The notes below the pieces were generated by a model. It was not told where the DNA came from, searched no databases, and saw nothing but the letters and a program-made list of their open reading frames with translations. From NCBI GenBank assembly GCA_041397725.1, contig JAWKVZ010000010.1:1-58184 (forward strand): DNA of 58,184 nt. Direction: 5' to 3'. Made by a program: the position numbers and the translations under genes. Below, one piece after another: positions 32,451 to 42,120 of this stretch. Origin of the DNA: JAGRKR01 sp041397725 (GTDB lineage Bacteria > Pseudomonadota > Alphaproteobacteria > Rhizobiales > Hyphomicrobiaceae). Within the stretch, counting starts at the first letter, position 1. Each line of letters begins with the position of its first letter.

Positions 32451-33449
32451 ATGCTAAGCTTGAAGGAAGATCCCTGGCTAGCCCTCAATAGGCTCAAACA
32501 GTCGAGCTTGCCCGTGCGCGCCCCTCCGACCGATCAGGCCCTTTTCGACCGCACCCTGGTCCTGCAGCGACGCCGCAGGGCCGCCGCCGCGCTGCCCCGG
32601 CACGACTTCCTCTTGCGCCATGCCGCCGACGAGATCGCCTTCCGCATCTCGGCCGTGCTGCGCCAATTCCCCAGGGCGCTCGACCTCGGAGCACATCACG
32701 GCCTCATCGCGCGCACGCTCGCGGAGAACGCGGCGATCGGTCAGGTTATCGCTCTCGATCCCTGCCCCGATCTGTTGCGCGCCTCGCCCGGTCCCACCGT
32801 CTGCGCCTACGAGGAGTTGTTGCCCTTCGCGGACGCCTCGCTCGATCTGGTGGTGTCGGCCTTCGGTCTGCAATTCGTCAACGATCTGCCGGGGGCTCTG
32901 ATCCAGATCCGGCGCGCGCTCAGGCCGGACGGTCTGTTCCTCGCGGCGATCCTCGGCGGTCGCACGCTGGGCGAACTCGCCGACGCGCTCCTCTCGGCCG
33001 AAGCCTGGCTCACAGGTGGCGCCAGTCCGCGCGTAGGGCCCTTTGCGGATGTCCGCGATCTCGGCGCGCTCTTGCAGCGGGCAGGTTTCGCGCTACCGGT
33101 GGCGGACGCCGAGACGCTGACCGTCACGTATGCGTCGGCCCTGGAGCTGATGCACGATCTGCGCGGGATGGGCGCCGGCAACATGCTGGCCGCGCGCAGC
33201 CGGCGGCCGCTGTCGCGCGCTGTGCTCGGCCAAGCCTTGCAGAACTATGACGAGCGGTATAGCGCCGGGAACGGCCGCGTGCGCGCCACCTTCGAAATCG
33301 TATGGCTGACCGGCTGGGCGCCTCACGAGAGCCAGCAGCAGCCCCTGCGTCCCGGCACGGCCCGCATGCGCCTAGCCGATGCACTCGGCACGTGCGAACG
33401 CCCGGCCGGCGAGAAAACGCCGGGACCGGACGAGCACACGTCGGGCTGA
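32451..33449 (+). CDS. SAM-dependent methyltransferase, NDUFAF5/BioC-like
   Basis: This 332-residue class I methyltransferase has an N-terminal ALFDRTLVLQRRRRAAAAL segment and the SAM-binding ALDLGAHHGLIARTLA. It also has the LVVSAFGLQFVNDLPGALIQ and LRPDGLFLAAILGG signatures found in the bacterial counterparts of NDUFAF5. The C-terminal Pro/Gly-rich tail is probably disordered. The exact substrate (complex I subunit or other) is not known. The start at 32451 lacks a strong Shine-Dalgarno. Confidence 0.82.
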   Translation: MLSLKEDPWLALNRLKQSSLPVRAPPTDQALFDRTLVLQRRRRAAAALPRHDFLLRHAADEIAFRISAVLRQFPRALDLGAHHGLIARTLAENAAIGQVIALDPCPDLLRASPGPTVCAYEELLPFADASLDLVVSAFGLQFVNDLPGALIQIRRALRPDGLFLAAILGGRTLGELADALLSAEAWLTGGASPRVGPFADVRDLGALLQRAGFALPVADAETLTVTYASALELMHDLRGMGAGNMLAARSRRPLSRAVLGQALQNYDERYSAGNGRVRATFEIVWLTGWAPHESQQQPLRPGTARMRLADALGTCERPAGEKTPGPDEHTSG

Positions 33450-33476
33450 ATCGGCAGGATGCGAGGCTTCAGCGGA

Positions 33477-33632
33477 TCACTTGAAGCCGGCGGCAGCGGA
33501 ATCGAAGCTTCCGGCGGTCTTCTGACCGAGTGTGGTGGCGGCGAGAATGAGGCCCAGTGCGATGAAGCTCGCGAGCAGGCCATACTCGATGGCCGTAGCG
33601 CCGCGCTCGTCTTTCACAAACCGTGTGATCAT
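33477..33632 (-). CDS. Flp/Fap-type pilin
   Basis: This 51-residue prepilin has the short basic leader MITRFVKDERG followed by the processing and assembly motif ATAIEYGLLASFIALGLIL, as in Flp pilins cut by a TadV-type peptidase at the Gly. It should form the fibre of a tight-adherence pilus. No tad/cpa assembly genes are nearby. The ATG at 33632 fits the usual leader length; an upstream ATG would add a 16-residue unconserved extension. Confidence 0.9.
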   Translation of the reverse strand: MITRFVKDERGATAIEYGLLASFIALGLILAATTLGQKTAGSFDSAAAGFK

Positions 33633-33713
33633 CGTGCGGGACTTCCCGCAGCAGTCATTTCCAACGTACGCGCGAGACATGACGCTCCTCCACTGACGCT
33701 GCGAGCCCTGTTC

Positions 33714-34118
33714 TCAAAGCAGGTCTCTCAACATGGCCCTCAACGGTTCGTCCGCTGGGGGCATCTGGTACTCACCCATTCTGTTGGCACGAACCCATGC
33801 GAGCTCCTGGCCCTCCGCGGGCTTCACCTCGCCTCGCCACCGTCGACAGACGTAGAGCGGCATCAGCAGGTGAAAGTCCTCGTAGGTGTGGCTGGCGAAC
33901 GTGAACGGTGCGAGGCAGCTTTCAGAGATATCGATCGTCAGCTCCTCTCTGAGCTCACGGATCACCGTCTCCTCCGGCCTTTCGCCCTGCTCCACCTTGC
34001 CGCCGGGGAACTCCCAGAGTCCCGCCAACGGCCGCCCCGGGGGACGTCGCGCGAGCAGAACCCGCCCGTCGACATCGACCAGAGCGCATGCAGCCACAAG
34101 AACGATCTTCAAGGTCAT
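33714..34118 (-). CDS. mutT: 8-oxo-dGTP diphosphatase MutT (Nudix)
   Basis: This 134-residue Nudix hydrolase has an intact Nudix box (GGKVEQGERPEETVIRELRE followed by EL), preceded by LLARRPPGRPLAGLWEFP and followed by HTYEDFHLLMPLYVC, all typical of MutT. It removes 8-oxo-dGTP from the nucleotide pool. It lies 87 bases after argJ on the same strand, as in many alphaproteobacteria. Confidence 0.92.
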   Translation of the reverse strand: MTLKIVLVAACALVDVDGRVLLARRPPGRPLAGLWEFPGGKVEQGERPEETVIRELREELTIDISESCLAPFTFASHTYEDFHLLMPLYVCRRWRGEVKPAEGQELAWVRANRMGEYQMPPADEPLRAMLRDLL

Positions 34119-34180
34119 GCGTGATCCGAGAATGCCCGCAAGAGATTAATGAACGCCGAGCGAAACTGCTGAATTCCTCT

Positions 34181-34208
34181 TAAACCGTAGAAAATTTTCT
34201 ACAGTTTA
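34181..34208. promoter_or_regulatory. 28-bp AT-rich palindrome at the argJ stop
   Basis: The core GTAGAAAATTTTCTAC (34187-34202) is a perfect palindrome. It is extended by TAAAC on the left and GTTTA on the right with one mismatch (34186/34203). It overlaps the TAA of argJ and lies 63 bases before the mutT start. It may be a hairpin that ends or stabilises the argJ message, or an operator for mutT. No T-run follows on either strand. Confidence 0.5.
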
Positions 34209-35462
34209 GCTGCGATAGTCGGCATTGATGGATACGTAGTCGTGGGTGAGGTCGCAGGTCCACACCGTCGCCTCCCCGGCACCGATGCCGACATCGACGC
34301 GGATTTCGATCTCGCGGCCCTTCATGTAGGCCGCTACCGTCTTCTCGTCGTACTCCTCCGCACGCTCCCCCGCGCGCGCCACGCAATAAGGCCCGAACCA
34401 GATGGCGAGCCGGTCGCGATCGGCGGCCTCCCCCGACTTGCCGACCGCCATGACGACGCGGCCCCAGTTCGGATCCTCGCCGGCGATGGCGGTCTTGAGG
34501 ATCGGCGAGTTGGCGCAGGCGAGCGCGATGGCGCGGGCCGCCGCGAAATCCTGCGCGCCGCCGACCTTGAAGGTGACGAACTTCGAGGCCCCTTCGCCGT
34601 CCTTGGCGACCATGATCGCCAGCTCCCGCATCATGTCGTGCAGCGCCGCATCGAATGCGGCAAGCCTCGGGTCCGCCGTGTCCGTGATCGGGGCCTGGCC
34701 GCGCCTGGCCGCCGCGCCGGTGGCGAACAGGAGGCAGGTGTCGCTGGTCGAGGTGTCGCCGTCCACCGTCATGCAGTTGAATGTCGTCTTGACCCGCTCC
34801 GCGACCAGCCGCTGCAACACCGGCCGGGCGATGGCGGCATCCGTGAACATGAAGCAGAGCATCGTCGCCATGTCCGGCGCGATCATGCCGGCGCCCTTAC
34901 AGAAACCGTTGAGCGTCACCGTCACGCCGCCGACGTCGACGCGGCGCGTCGCCAGCTTCGGATAGGTGTCCGTCGTCAGGATGGCGCGGCCGGCCGCCTC
35001 GAAGGCGTCGGGCACGGCCCGCTTGGCCAGGCCAGCCAGCAGATCGACGAACACCTTGGCGTCGAGCGGCTCGCCGATGACGCCGGTCGAGGCGACGTAG
35101 ATGCTGTTGCGCAGCGTCGTGCCCGCGGCCAGCATGGCATAGTCGACGGTCATCTCGACGGCTTCCATGCCGCGCTTGCCGGTAAAGGCGTTGGCATTGC
35201 CGGAATTGACCACCAGCGCCCGGGCGGCTCCCTCGGACTCGAGGTTCGCCCGGCATTGCAACACCGGCGCCGAGCAGGTCTTCGAGCGCGTCAGAACGCC
35301 TGCCGCGACGGTCCCCTCGTCGAACAGGCCGAGCAGCAGGTCTGTGCGCCCCTTGTAGCGGATGCCGGCCTCGGCGGTGGCGAAACGCACGCCGTCGATG
35401 GGCGGCAGAACCGCCAGAGTCGCGGGAGTAAACGGGGAAGGCTTGGCAGTGCCGTGGGCCAT
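34206..35462 (-). CDS. argJ: Bifunctional glutamate N-acetyltransferase / amino-acid acetyltransferase ArgJ
   Basis: This 418-residue ArgJ catalyses the ornithine acetyltransferase step of arginine synthesis and often also N-acetylglutamate synthesis. The self-cleavage site is intact: KGAGMIAPDMATML, where T200 becomes the N-terminal nucleophile of the beta chain. VVNSGNANAFTG and IAGEDPNWGRVVMAVGKSG are family signatures. The ATG at 35462 is preferred; a longer frame to 35528 has no family similarity at its start. It lies downstream of the parvulin gene but is separated from it by a strong terminator. Confidence 0.96.
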   Translation of the reverse strand: MAHGTAKPSPFTPATLAVLPPIDGVRFATAEAGIRYKGRTDLLLGLFDEGTVAAGVLTRSKTCSAPVLQCRANLESEGAARALVVNSGNANAFTGKRGMEAVEMTVDYAMLAAGTTLRNSIYVASTGVIGEPLDAKVFVDLLAGLAKRAVPDAFEAAGRAILTTDTYPKLATRRVDVGGVTVTLNGFCKGAGMIAPDMATMLCFMFTDAAIARPVLQRLVAERVKTTFNCMTVDGDTSTSDTCLLFATGAAARRGQAPITDTADPRLAAFDAALHDMMRELAIMVAKDGEGASKFVTFKVGGAQDFAAARAIALACANSPILKTAIAGEDPNWGRVVMAVGKSGEAADRDRLAIWFGPYCVARAGERAEEYDEKTVAAYMKGREIEIRVDVGIGAGEATVWTCDLTHDYVSINADYRS

Positions 35463-35619
35463 GGCGCGCAATCCTGGTGAAGCCTCGGGAAACACACTCG
35501 ATGTCAGCCGCGACCACTCGCGGCGCATTCTGCTCTACATCAAGCGGGGCGCGCGTACCAGTCGCGGCGCGTCACCGCCGGCAGGGCGCGCGGAGCGGCT
35601 GACAGGCGCGCCCTCACGC

Positions 35620-35649
35620 AAAAACGCCGGCGGGATCGACCCGCCGGCG
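35620..35649 (-). terminator. Intrinsic terminator of the parvulin gene
   Basis: Read on the minus strand, the arms cgccggcggg and cccgccggcg (35640-35649 and 35625-35634) enclose a 5-base loop and are followed by TTTTT (35624-35620). It is located about 30 bases after the PPIase stop codon. Confidence 0.9.
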
Positions 35650-35680
35650 CCTCTTTCGAACCTCGTGCAGGCTTGCCCTG

Positions 35681-36592
35681 CTACTTCTTCTCAGGGGCCT
35701 TCTTGGGCTCTGCGGCCTTCTTCTTGGCCTCCTCCGCCTTCTTCTTGGCGGCGGCCTTCTCGGCCTCCTCGACCTTCTTCAACTCGGCGTCGACGAGTTC
35801 CACCTTCGAGCCCTCGCGCAGCTTGGCTATGACCTCCTGCGCCTTGCGGTGAATCAGCGATCCCATGATGCGGTCCTTGAGCATCTCGAACGTCGGCAGC
35901 GGCCGCGTGCGGCGATCCTCGAGCTTCAGCACGTGGAAGCCGAACTGGGTCTTCACAGGCGCAGAGATCTCGTCCTTCTTGAGCTTGAAGGCGGTCTCCT
36001 CGAATTCCTTGACCATCTGCCCCTTGGCGAAATAGCCGAGATCACCGCCGCGCGCCTTCGAGCCCGGGTCCAGCGACTTCTCCTTGGCGACGGCGTCGAA
36101 CGCGTCGCCGCGACGCAGCCGCTCGATCACGTCCTTGGCCTCGGCCTCGGTCTTCACCAGAATGTGACGGACACGAACCTCCTCGGGCGCCTTCACGGAG
36201 CCGATCTGCTTGTCGTAGAGTGCCTTGGCCTCGGCCTCGGTCACGGCCTTCTGCACGACCTTCTCGAAATAGGCGTCACGCAGCGCCCGGCGGCGCGAAT
36301 ACTTCATGCGCTCGGCGAAGGCGGCCTGCTCGCTGAGCTTCTCCTTGTCGGCGGCATCGGCGAAGAGCTGGTTCTCGATCAGGAACTCGACGAGAACACG
36401 CCGGCGCATGTTGGGCGGCAACTGTGCGAGCTCGTTGCCCACCTCGGCCTCGGCCAGACGCATGTCGGCCTCGGTGATGACCTTGCCGTTCACGCGCGCC
36501 ACGATCTTCTCCTCGGCGACAGCGGCAAAGCTTGCCGAAACCAGAAGAACGGCAGCGCCAACGGCTGCCAGCAGGCGTCTCGATGATGTCAC
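35681..36592 (-). CDS. Exported parvulin-type peptidyl-prolyl isomerase
   Basis: The 303-residue product has a signal peptide (RRLLAAVGAAVLLVSASFAAVAEE) and a SurA-like N-terminal helical region with ARVNGKVITEADMRLAEAEV. The parvulin domain contains VRVRHILVKTEAEAKDVIE, GGDLGYFAKGQMVKEFEE and TQFGFHVLKLEDRR. The last about 35 residues are a Lys/Ala/Glu-rich tail. It likely helps folding of periplasmic and outer-membrane proteins. The start is taken as GTG at 36592, with GAGGA eight bases upstream, just before the signal peptide; a longer frame is open but unconserved. It is divergent from secA. Confidence 0.9.
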   Translation of the reverse strand: MTSSRRLLAAVGAAVLLVSASFAAVAEEKIVARVNGKVITEADMRLAEAEVGNELAQLPPNMRRRVLVEFLIENQLFADAADKEKLSEQAAFAERMKYSRRRALRDAYFEKVVQKAVTEAEAKALYDKQIGSVKAPEEVRVRHILVKTEAEAKDVIERLRRGDAFDAVAKEKSLDPGSKARGGDLGYFAKGQMVKEFEETAFKLKKDEISAPVKTQFGFHVLKLEDRRTRPLPTFEMLKDRIMGSLIHRKAQEVIAKLREGSKVELVDAELKKVEEAEKAAAKKKAEEAKKKAAEPKKAPEKK

Positions 36593-37095
36593 GGGGATGA
36601 TCCTCGATCTTGGGCTGAACCTGGCCCTGTCGGTGCTTGGCACGGCGCGGCGGTCCGTCGCGCCGGCAATGAACCTTCGTGCCCCTTCTGAGGGCACGCC
36701 ATCAAATACCCTTGCGGGCGACACTTGCCAAGACAAGACTAGGCGCGACACGTCTGGCCGACACCGGCTGGCCAGAACACGTCCGGGTACGGGCGCCAGT
36801 GTACTCGTGCCGCACGATAGAGGCGAATATGGGGCGCTTTCCGGCTCCGCCCCGCCTTCGGCAGCGGCGGGCAACCGCGTTGACAAGGTTTGGTGCGCTC
36901 CTTATCTCTTGAGCGTTCGAGACCCCGGCCGCGGCACCGCGCTGCAGTGGCGGGGGTTGCGCCTTTTGCCGTGCCCGACCATGCCCCGATCCTCGTGCCC
37001 ACGCCTGCGGGTCGCACAAGCCGCCGCACGGCTGGTTGACGGACCAACAGGCTTTGCCGCGCTGAAACGCGACGGCGTTCAAGGATTTCCTACGA
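36593..37095 (+). promoter_or_regulatory. Divergent intergenic region with secA promoter
   Basis: About 500 bases between the parvulin and secA starts, with no supported gene. TTGACA (36880-36885) and TATCTC (36903-36908) with a 17-base spacer form a good sigma-70 promoter for secA, which leaves a leader of about 180 bases. AAGGA lies about ten bases before the secA ATG. Confidence 0.6.
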
Positions 37096-39921
37096 ATGCT
37101 CTCCATCAGCTCGTTTGCCGCCAAGATCTTCGGCAATGCCAACGATCGCCGTTTGAAGACGTTCCGTCCGGCCGTCGAGGCGATCAACGCGCTCGAGCCT
37201 GAGCTCGAGAAGCTGTCGGACGAGGCCTTGCGGGCCCGCACGGAGATGTTCAGGACGCAGCTCGCCGAGGGCATCGAGCTCGAGAAGCTGCTGGTGCCGG
37301 CCTTCGCCACCGTGCGCGAGGCCGCCAAGCGCACGCTCGGCCAGCGCCATTTCGACGTCCAGCTCATCGGCGGCATGGCCTTGCACCAGGGCAGCATCGC
37401 GGAGATGAAGACCGGTGAAGGCAAGACGCTAGTGGCGACGCTGCCGGTGTACCTCAACGCACTCACAGGGCGCGGCGTGCACGTGGTCACGGTCAATGAC
37501 TACCTCGCCAAGCGCGACGCCGGCTGGATGGGCGAGGTCTACAAGTTCCTCGGCCTCTCCGTCGGCTGCATTGTGCACGAGCTCGACGACGAGGAGCGCC
37601 AGACACAGTACGGCTACGACGTCACCTACGGCACGAACAACGAGTTCGGCTTCGACTACCTCCGCGACAACATGAAGATGAGCGTCGAGGAGATGGTCCA
37701 GCGCGGCCACTACTTCGCCATCGTGGACGAGGTGGACTCGATCCTGATCGACGAGGCCCGCACGCCACTCATCATTTCCGGTCCGATCGAGGACAAGGCC
37801 GATCTCTACATCGCCGTCGACGCCGTCATCCCGGGCCTCGTCAAGGAAGACTACGAGATCGACGAGAAGCAGCGCACGGTGAGCTTTTCGGAAAAGGGCA
37901 ACGAGCACATCGAGCAGCTTCTCGCGGACGCCGGGCTGCTCAAGGGCGAGTCCCTCTACGACATCGAGAACGTCAGCGTCGTGCACCACGCCAACCAGGC
38001 GCTCAGGGCCCACACGCTGTTCCAGAAGGATCGCGACTACATCGTCAAGAGTGGCGAGGTCGTCATCATCGACGAGTTCACCGGCCGCATGATGCCGGGC
38101 CGGCGCTACTCGGAAGGCCTGCATCAGGCGCTCGAGGCCAAGGAGAAGGTGGACATCCAGCCCGAGAACCAGACGCTGGCCTCCATCACCTTCCAGAACT
38201 ACTTCCGCCTCTACGAGAAGCTCGGCGGCATGACCGGCACGGCGGCCACGGAGGCCAACGAGTTCCTCGACATTTACGGCCTCGACGTGCTGGAGGTGCC
38301 GACCAACGTGCCCGTGGCGCGCGCCGACGAGGATGACGAGGTCTACCGCACCGCCAAGGAGAAGTGGGAAGCCATCATCAGCGAGATCGAGCGGGCGAGT
38401 GCACGCAAGCAGCCCGTTCTGGTCGGCACCGTGAGCATCGAGAAGAGCGAGATGCTCGCCGAGATGCTCAAGAAGCGGAAGGTCCCGCATCAGGTCCTCA
38501 ATGCCCGATATCACGAGCAGGAGGCCCACATCATCGCCGAGGCCGGCGTTCCCGGCACGGTCACCATCGCCACCAACATGGCCGGCCGCGGCACCGACAT
38601 CCAGCTCGGCGGCAACCAGCAGATGCGCGTTCTCAAGGAATGCGCCGACATGCCGGAGGGCAGCGAGCGCGAGCAGAAGGTCGCCAGGATCAAGAGAGAG
38701 ATCGAGCAGCAGCGCGAGCTCGTGCTGAAGGCCGAGGATGTGATCGAGGTGGCGCCGGCCAAGAGCGGCAAGCCGCCGGAGACGCGCACGCTGCCGGGCG
38801 GCCTGTTCGTCATCGGCACGGAGCGTCACGAGAGCCGGCGCATCGACAATCAGCTGCGCGGCCGCTCGGGACGCCAGGGCGACCCCGGTCGCACCAAGTT
38901 CTATCTGTCCCTCGAGGACGACCTCATGCGCATCTTCGGCTCCGAGCGCATGGACGGCATCCTGCGCCGTCTCGGGCTCGAGGAAGGCGAGGCCATCACC
39001 CACCGCTGGATCAACAAGGCGCTCGAGCGCGCCCAGCAGAAGGTGGAAGAGCGCAACTACGAGGCGCGCAAGTACGTCCTCAAGTACGACGACGTGATGA
39101 ACGACCAGCGCAAGGTCATCTTCGAGCAGCGCATCGAGATCATGGCGCGCGAGGATGTCAGCGAGATGGTCACGGAGATGCGCCATCAGGTGACGGGCGA
39201 GATGGTCGCTCAGCACATCCCCGAGAACGCCTACGCCGAGCAGTGGGACGTGGCCGGCCTGAAAAAGGTCGTCGAGGACGTGTTCGGCCTCGACCTGCCC
39301 ATCGACAAATGGGCCGCCGAGGAAGGCATCGCCGACGAGGAAATCCGCGAACGTCTCCTGAAGGAGGTCGACGCCAAGGCGGCGCGCAAGACGGCGGACA
39401 TCGGCGCCGAGACCATGCGCCAGATCGAGAAGATGGTTCTCCTGCAGACCCTCGATCACCTCTGGCGCGAGCATCTCGTGACGCTCGAGCACCTGCGGCA
39501 GGTCATCGGCCTCAGGTCCTATGGCCAGCGCGATCCCCTCAACGAGTACAAGTCCGAAGCGTTCGAGCTGTTCGAGGCGATGCTCGCGCATCTCCGGGAG
39601 GCCGTGACCGGCCAGCTCATGCATGTCGAGCTGTCGCCCGACCAGGATCTGTCGGAGTTCGAAGCCCAGGCGCTGCCCGAGATGCACGCCCACCACATGG
39701 ACCCCATGACCGGCGAGGATGAGTTCGCGCTCGCCGATGCCGCGCTGCAGCGCGCCCGCGATCGCGAGGATGCACCCCGCAGCGAGCCGGTGCGGCGGCG
39801 CAAGGTGGCCGGTGCCGTCGATCCGAGCGATCCGGACTCGTGGGGCAAGGTTTCGCGCAATGCTCCGTGCCCGTGCGGCTCGGGCAAGAAGTACAAGCAC
39901 TGCCACGGCTCGCGCGACTGA
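37096..39921 (+). CDS. secA: Preprotein translocase ATPase SecA
   Basis: This 941-residue SecA drives protein export through SecYEG. Walker A is MKTGEGKT (about residues 104-111) and Walker B is IVDEVDSILIDEARTPL. FTGRMMPGRRYSEGLHQALE, GTEANEFLDIY-type sequence and TNMAGRGTDIQLGGN follow. The C-terminus carries the zinc-binding NAPCPCGSGKKYKHCHG tail that contacts SecB. The length is usual for alphaproteobacteria. It is a single gene with its own promoter. Confidence 0.98.
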   Translation: MLSISSFAAKIFGNANDRRLKTFRPAVEAINALEPELEKLSDEALRARTEMFRTQLAEGIELEKLLVPAFATVREAAKRTLGQRHFDVQLIGGMALHQGSIAEMKTGEGKTLVATLPVYLNALTGRGVHVVTVNDYLAKRDAGWMGEVYKFLGLSVGCIVHELDDEERQTQYGYDVTYGTNNEFGFDYLRDNMKMSVEEMVQRGHYFAIVDEVDSILIDEARTPLIISGPIEDKADLYIAVDAVIPGLVKEDYEIDEKQRTVSFSEKGNEHIEQLLADAGLLKGESLYDIENVSVVHHANQALRAHTLFQKDRDYIVKSGEVVIIDEFTGRMMPGRRYSEGLHQALEAKEKVDIQPENQTLASITFQNYFRLYEKLGGMTGTAATEANEFLDIYGLDVLEVPTNVPVARADEDDEVYRTAKEKWEAIISEIERASARKQPVLVGTVSIEKSEMLAEMLKKRKVPHQVLNARYHEQEAHIIAEAGVPGTVTIATNMAGRGTDIQLGGNQQMRVLKECADMPEGSEREQKVARIKREIEQQRELVLKAEDVIEVAPAKSGKPPETRTLPGGLFVIGTERHESRRIDNQLRGRSGRQGDPGRTKFYLSLEDDLMRIFGSERMDGILRRLGLEEGEAITHRWINKALERAQQKVEERNYEARKYVLKYDDVMNDQRKVIFEQRIEIMAREDVSEMVTEMRHQVTGEMVAQHIPENAYAEQWDVAGLKKVVEDVFGLDLPIDKWAAEEGIADEEIRERLLKEVDAKAARKTADIGAETMRQIEKMVLLQTLDHLWREHLVTLEHLRQVIGLRSYGQRDPLNEYKSEAFELFEAMLAHLREAVTGQLMHVELSPDQDLSEFEAQALPEMHAHHMDPMTGEDEFALADAALQRARDREDAPRSEPVRRRKVAGAVDPSDPDSWGKVSRNAPCPCGSGKKYKHCHGSRD

Positions 39922-40178
39922 CGAGGCCGCGGCTGATGGCGCGCCGGGCACACCGGCCGTCTTTCGCCGCCATCGCACCGTGATGCAGCCCGGCCGGTCT
40001 TGAATTGCCCGCCTCGGCGGACTAGGTGTTGTCACGCTCGACGCGCCGGAGATCCGGGCCGCGCCGGCGCGACAGCATGCCCGTCGGGCGCGACGCCCGC
40101 CTAAAGCGACATGAGCCGCGCTTCGGCCCAGGACGGTTGAAGCCTGTACCGCCCGCGCTCCAACCGGATGATGGCCCC

Positions 40179-41996
40179 GTGCGTATCCTCGGCATTGTCG
40201 ACGACAGCCACGACAGCGGACTTGCCATTCTCGAGAACGGCGTACCCGACGTCATCCTCGAGGAGGAGCGGCACAACCGCGACAAGCATTCGCGGCAGTT
40301 TCCGGCCCACTCGCTCGACATCGCCTTCACCCAGCGCGGGCTCGACATCGCCGACATCGACGTGATCACCACGCCCTGGCATGTGCCAAGCATGATGCGC
40401 ACATATCTCGGGGCCGTCGCCCGGCGGCTGCCGCAGAGCCTCGCCCTGATCCGCCAGGCTTCGCATCCGACGCAGAACAGCGACATCCTGTTCCAGCGCT
40501 GGCTGCTGCCCATGCGCCTGCGCCGCCAGCTTGGCGTGCGCCGCCTGCCGCCGCTGGTCGGCGTGCGCCATCACGACTCCCACGCCGCCAGCTTCTTCGT
40601 CTCGCCGTTCGACGAGGCCGCCATCCTCGTGATGGACGGCTATGGCGACGACGCTTCGACCAGCGCCTACGTGGGCCGCGGCAACCGCGTCGAGCGGCAG
40701 TGGAACACGAGCCTCTTCAACTCGCTCGGCATGATCTACACGCTCGTGACCGCCTATCTCGGCTTCAAGCCCCTCGCCGACGAGGGCAAGGTGATGGGCC
40801 TCGCGGCGTTCGGCACCGACACCTATCTCGACCGCTTCCGCGACGTCATCAGGCCGACGGACGACGGCCGCTACGTCATCAACATGGACTACTTCTCCTT
40901 CGACACCCACGGCCTCATCAAGCCCATGAAGCCGCGCTTCTACGAGACGTTCGGGCCGGCGCTGAAGGCTGGAGAGCCGCTAAGCGACCGCCAGCGCGAC
41001 ATTGCCTATGCCCTGCAGAAGCGTGTCGAGGAAGTCATCTTGTCCATGGTGCGCCACTTCGCCAGGACGCACCCCACTCGCAACCTCGTGCTGACCGGCG
41101 GCGTGGCGCTCAACTGCGTCGCCAACGCCCGCGTGCTCGAGGAAACCGACTACGAGAACGTCTGGGTGCCGCCCTGCGCCTCCGATACCGGCGCGCCCTT
41201 CGGCAGCGCGCTCTGGCACTACCACCAGACGCTCGGTCATCCGCGCGGCTTCGAGATGACGCATGCCTACTATGGCACCGAGTACGACGACAGGGCCATC
41301 GTCACGGCACTGGCCGATGCCGGTCTCGAGTCACGCTACATCGAGGAGCGCGAACTGATCCCGGCCGTCGCCGACGACCTCGCCGCCGGCAAGATCGTGG
41401 CGTGGTTCCAGGGCCGCTACGAGATCGGTCCACGCGCGCTCGGCAACCGGTCGATCCTCGCAGATCCCCGCCGCGCCGAGATGAAGGACATTATCAACGC
41501 CCGCGTGAAGCACCGCGAGGCCTTCCGGCCGTTCGCGCCGGCCGTGCTCGAGGAGCATTGCTCGGAATATTTCGAGATCGACCGCCCCGACCCCTTCATG
41601 ACCATCGCGCCAAGGGTTCGCGCCGACAAGGTGGACATCATCCCGGCCGCCGTGCATGTCGACGGCACCGGGCGCATCCAGACCGTCTCGCGCGCCGCCA
41701 GCCCCCGCTACTACGACGTCATCAAAGCCTTCGGCGAGCGTACCGGCGTGCCCGTGATCCTCAACACGAGCTTCAACCGCCAGGAGCCCATCGTCACCCG
41801 CCCGGAAGAGGCCATCTCCTGCTTTCTGAGAACCGACATGGACGTGCTGGTGCTCGGCAACCGGTACATCACCGACCGCAACCCCAAGGCCATCGAGCGG
41901 GCCTTCGCGCGCTTCGCCGTGCTCGAGCGCGAGGTCGAAGCGCTGAGCGCCGCGACGTTCCTGCCGAAGCTGCCGCCCAAGCGCGTCGGCGGCTGA
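40179..41996 (+). CDS. Carbamoyltransferase (NodU/CmcH family)
   Basis: This 605-residue O-carbamoyltransferase belongs to the NodU/CmcH family, which transfers carbamoyl from carbamoyl phosphate to a hydroxyl of a sugar or other natural product. It begins RILGIVDDSHDSGLAILENG and has VGVRHHDSHAASFF (metal-binding His/Asp), LVLTGGVALNCVANARVLE and the C-terminal YEIGPRALGNRSILADPR. The start is set at the GTG at 40179, where family similarity begins, but no clear Shine-Dalgarno is visible; in-frame ATGs upstream exist. The target molecule is not indicated by the neighbours. Confidence 0.88.
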   Translation: MRILGIVDDSHDSGLAILENGVPDVILEEERHNRDKHSRQFPAHSLDIAFTQRGLDIADIDVITTPWHVPSMMRTYLGAVARRLPQSLALIRQASHPTQNSDILFQRWLLPMRLRRQLGVRRLPPLVGVRHHDSHAASFFVSPFDEAAILVMDGYGDDASTSAYVGRGNRVERQWNTSLFNSLGMIYTLVTAYLGFKPLADEGKVMGLAAFGTDTYLDRFRDVIRPTDDGRYVINMDYFSFDTHGLIKPMKPRFYETFGPALKAGEPLSDRQRDIAYALQKRVEEVILSMVRHFARTHPTRNLVLTGGVALNCVANARVLEETDYENVWVPPCASDTGAPFGSALWHYHQTLGHPRGFEMTHAYYGTEYDDRAIVTALADAGLESRYIEERELIPAVADDLAAGKIVAWFQGRYEIGPRALGNRSILADPRRAEMKDIINARVKHREAFRPFAPAVLEEHCSEYFEIDRPDPFMTIAPRVRADKVDIIPAAVHVDGTGRIQTVSRAASPRYYDVIKAFGERTGVPVILNTSFNRQEPIVTRPEEAISCFLRTDMDVLVLGNRYITDRNPKAIERAFARFAVLEREVEALSAATFLPKLPPKRVGG

Positions 41997-42120
41997 AGCG
42001 AGGCGGGCGAGCACCGGCCACCACGCCGGCCGCGGACAGTTCAGGTATAGCATCGGGTGGGCAAGAGCGACGGCCCCGCACTGAACCGCGTCGGCCCCGC
42101 CGCCCATTGCCGCGTGCGGC

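Noticed and set aside
37429..40035. 868-codon open frame antisense to secA
   Set aside because: It is a shadow of GC-rich codon use. The plus-strand SecA has complete family motifs, and the antisense product has a repetitive Leu/Val/Asp/His composition without any domain.
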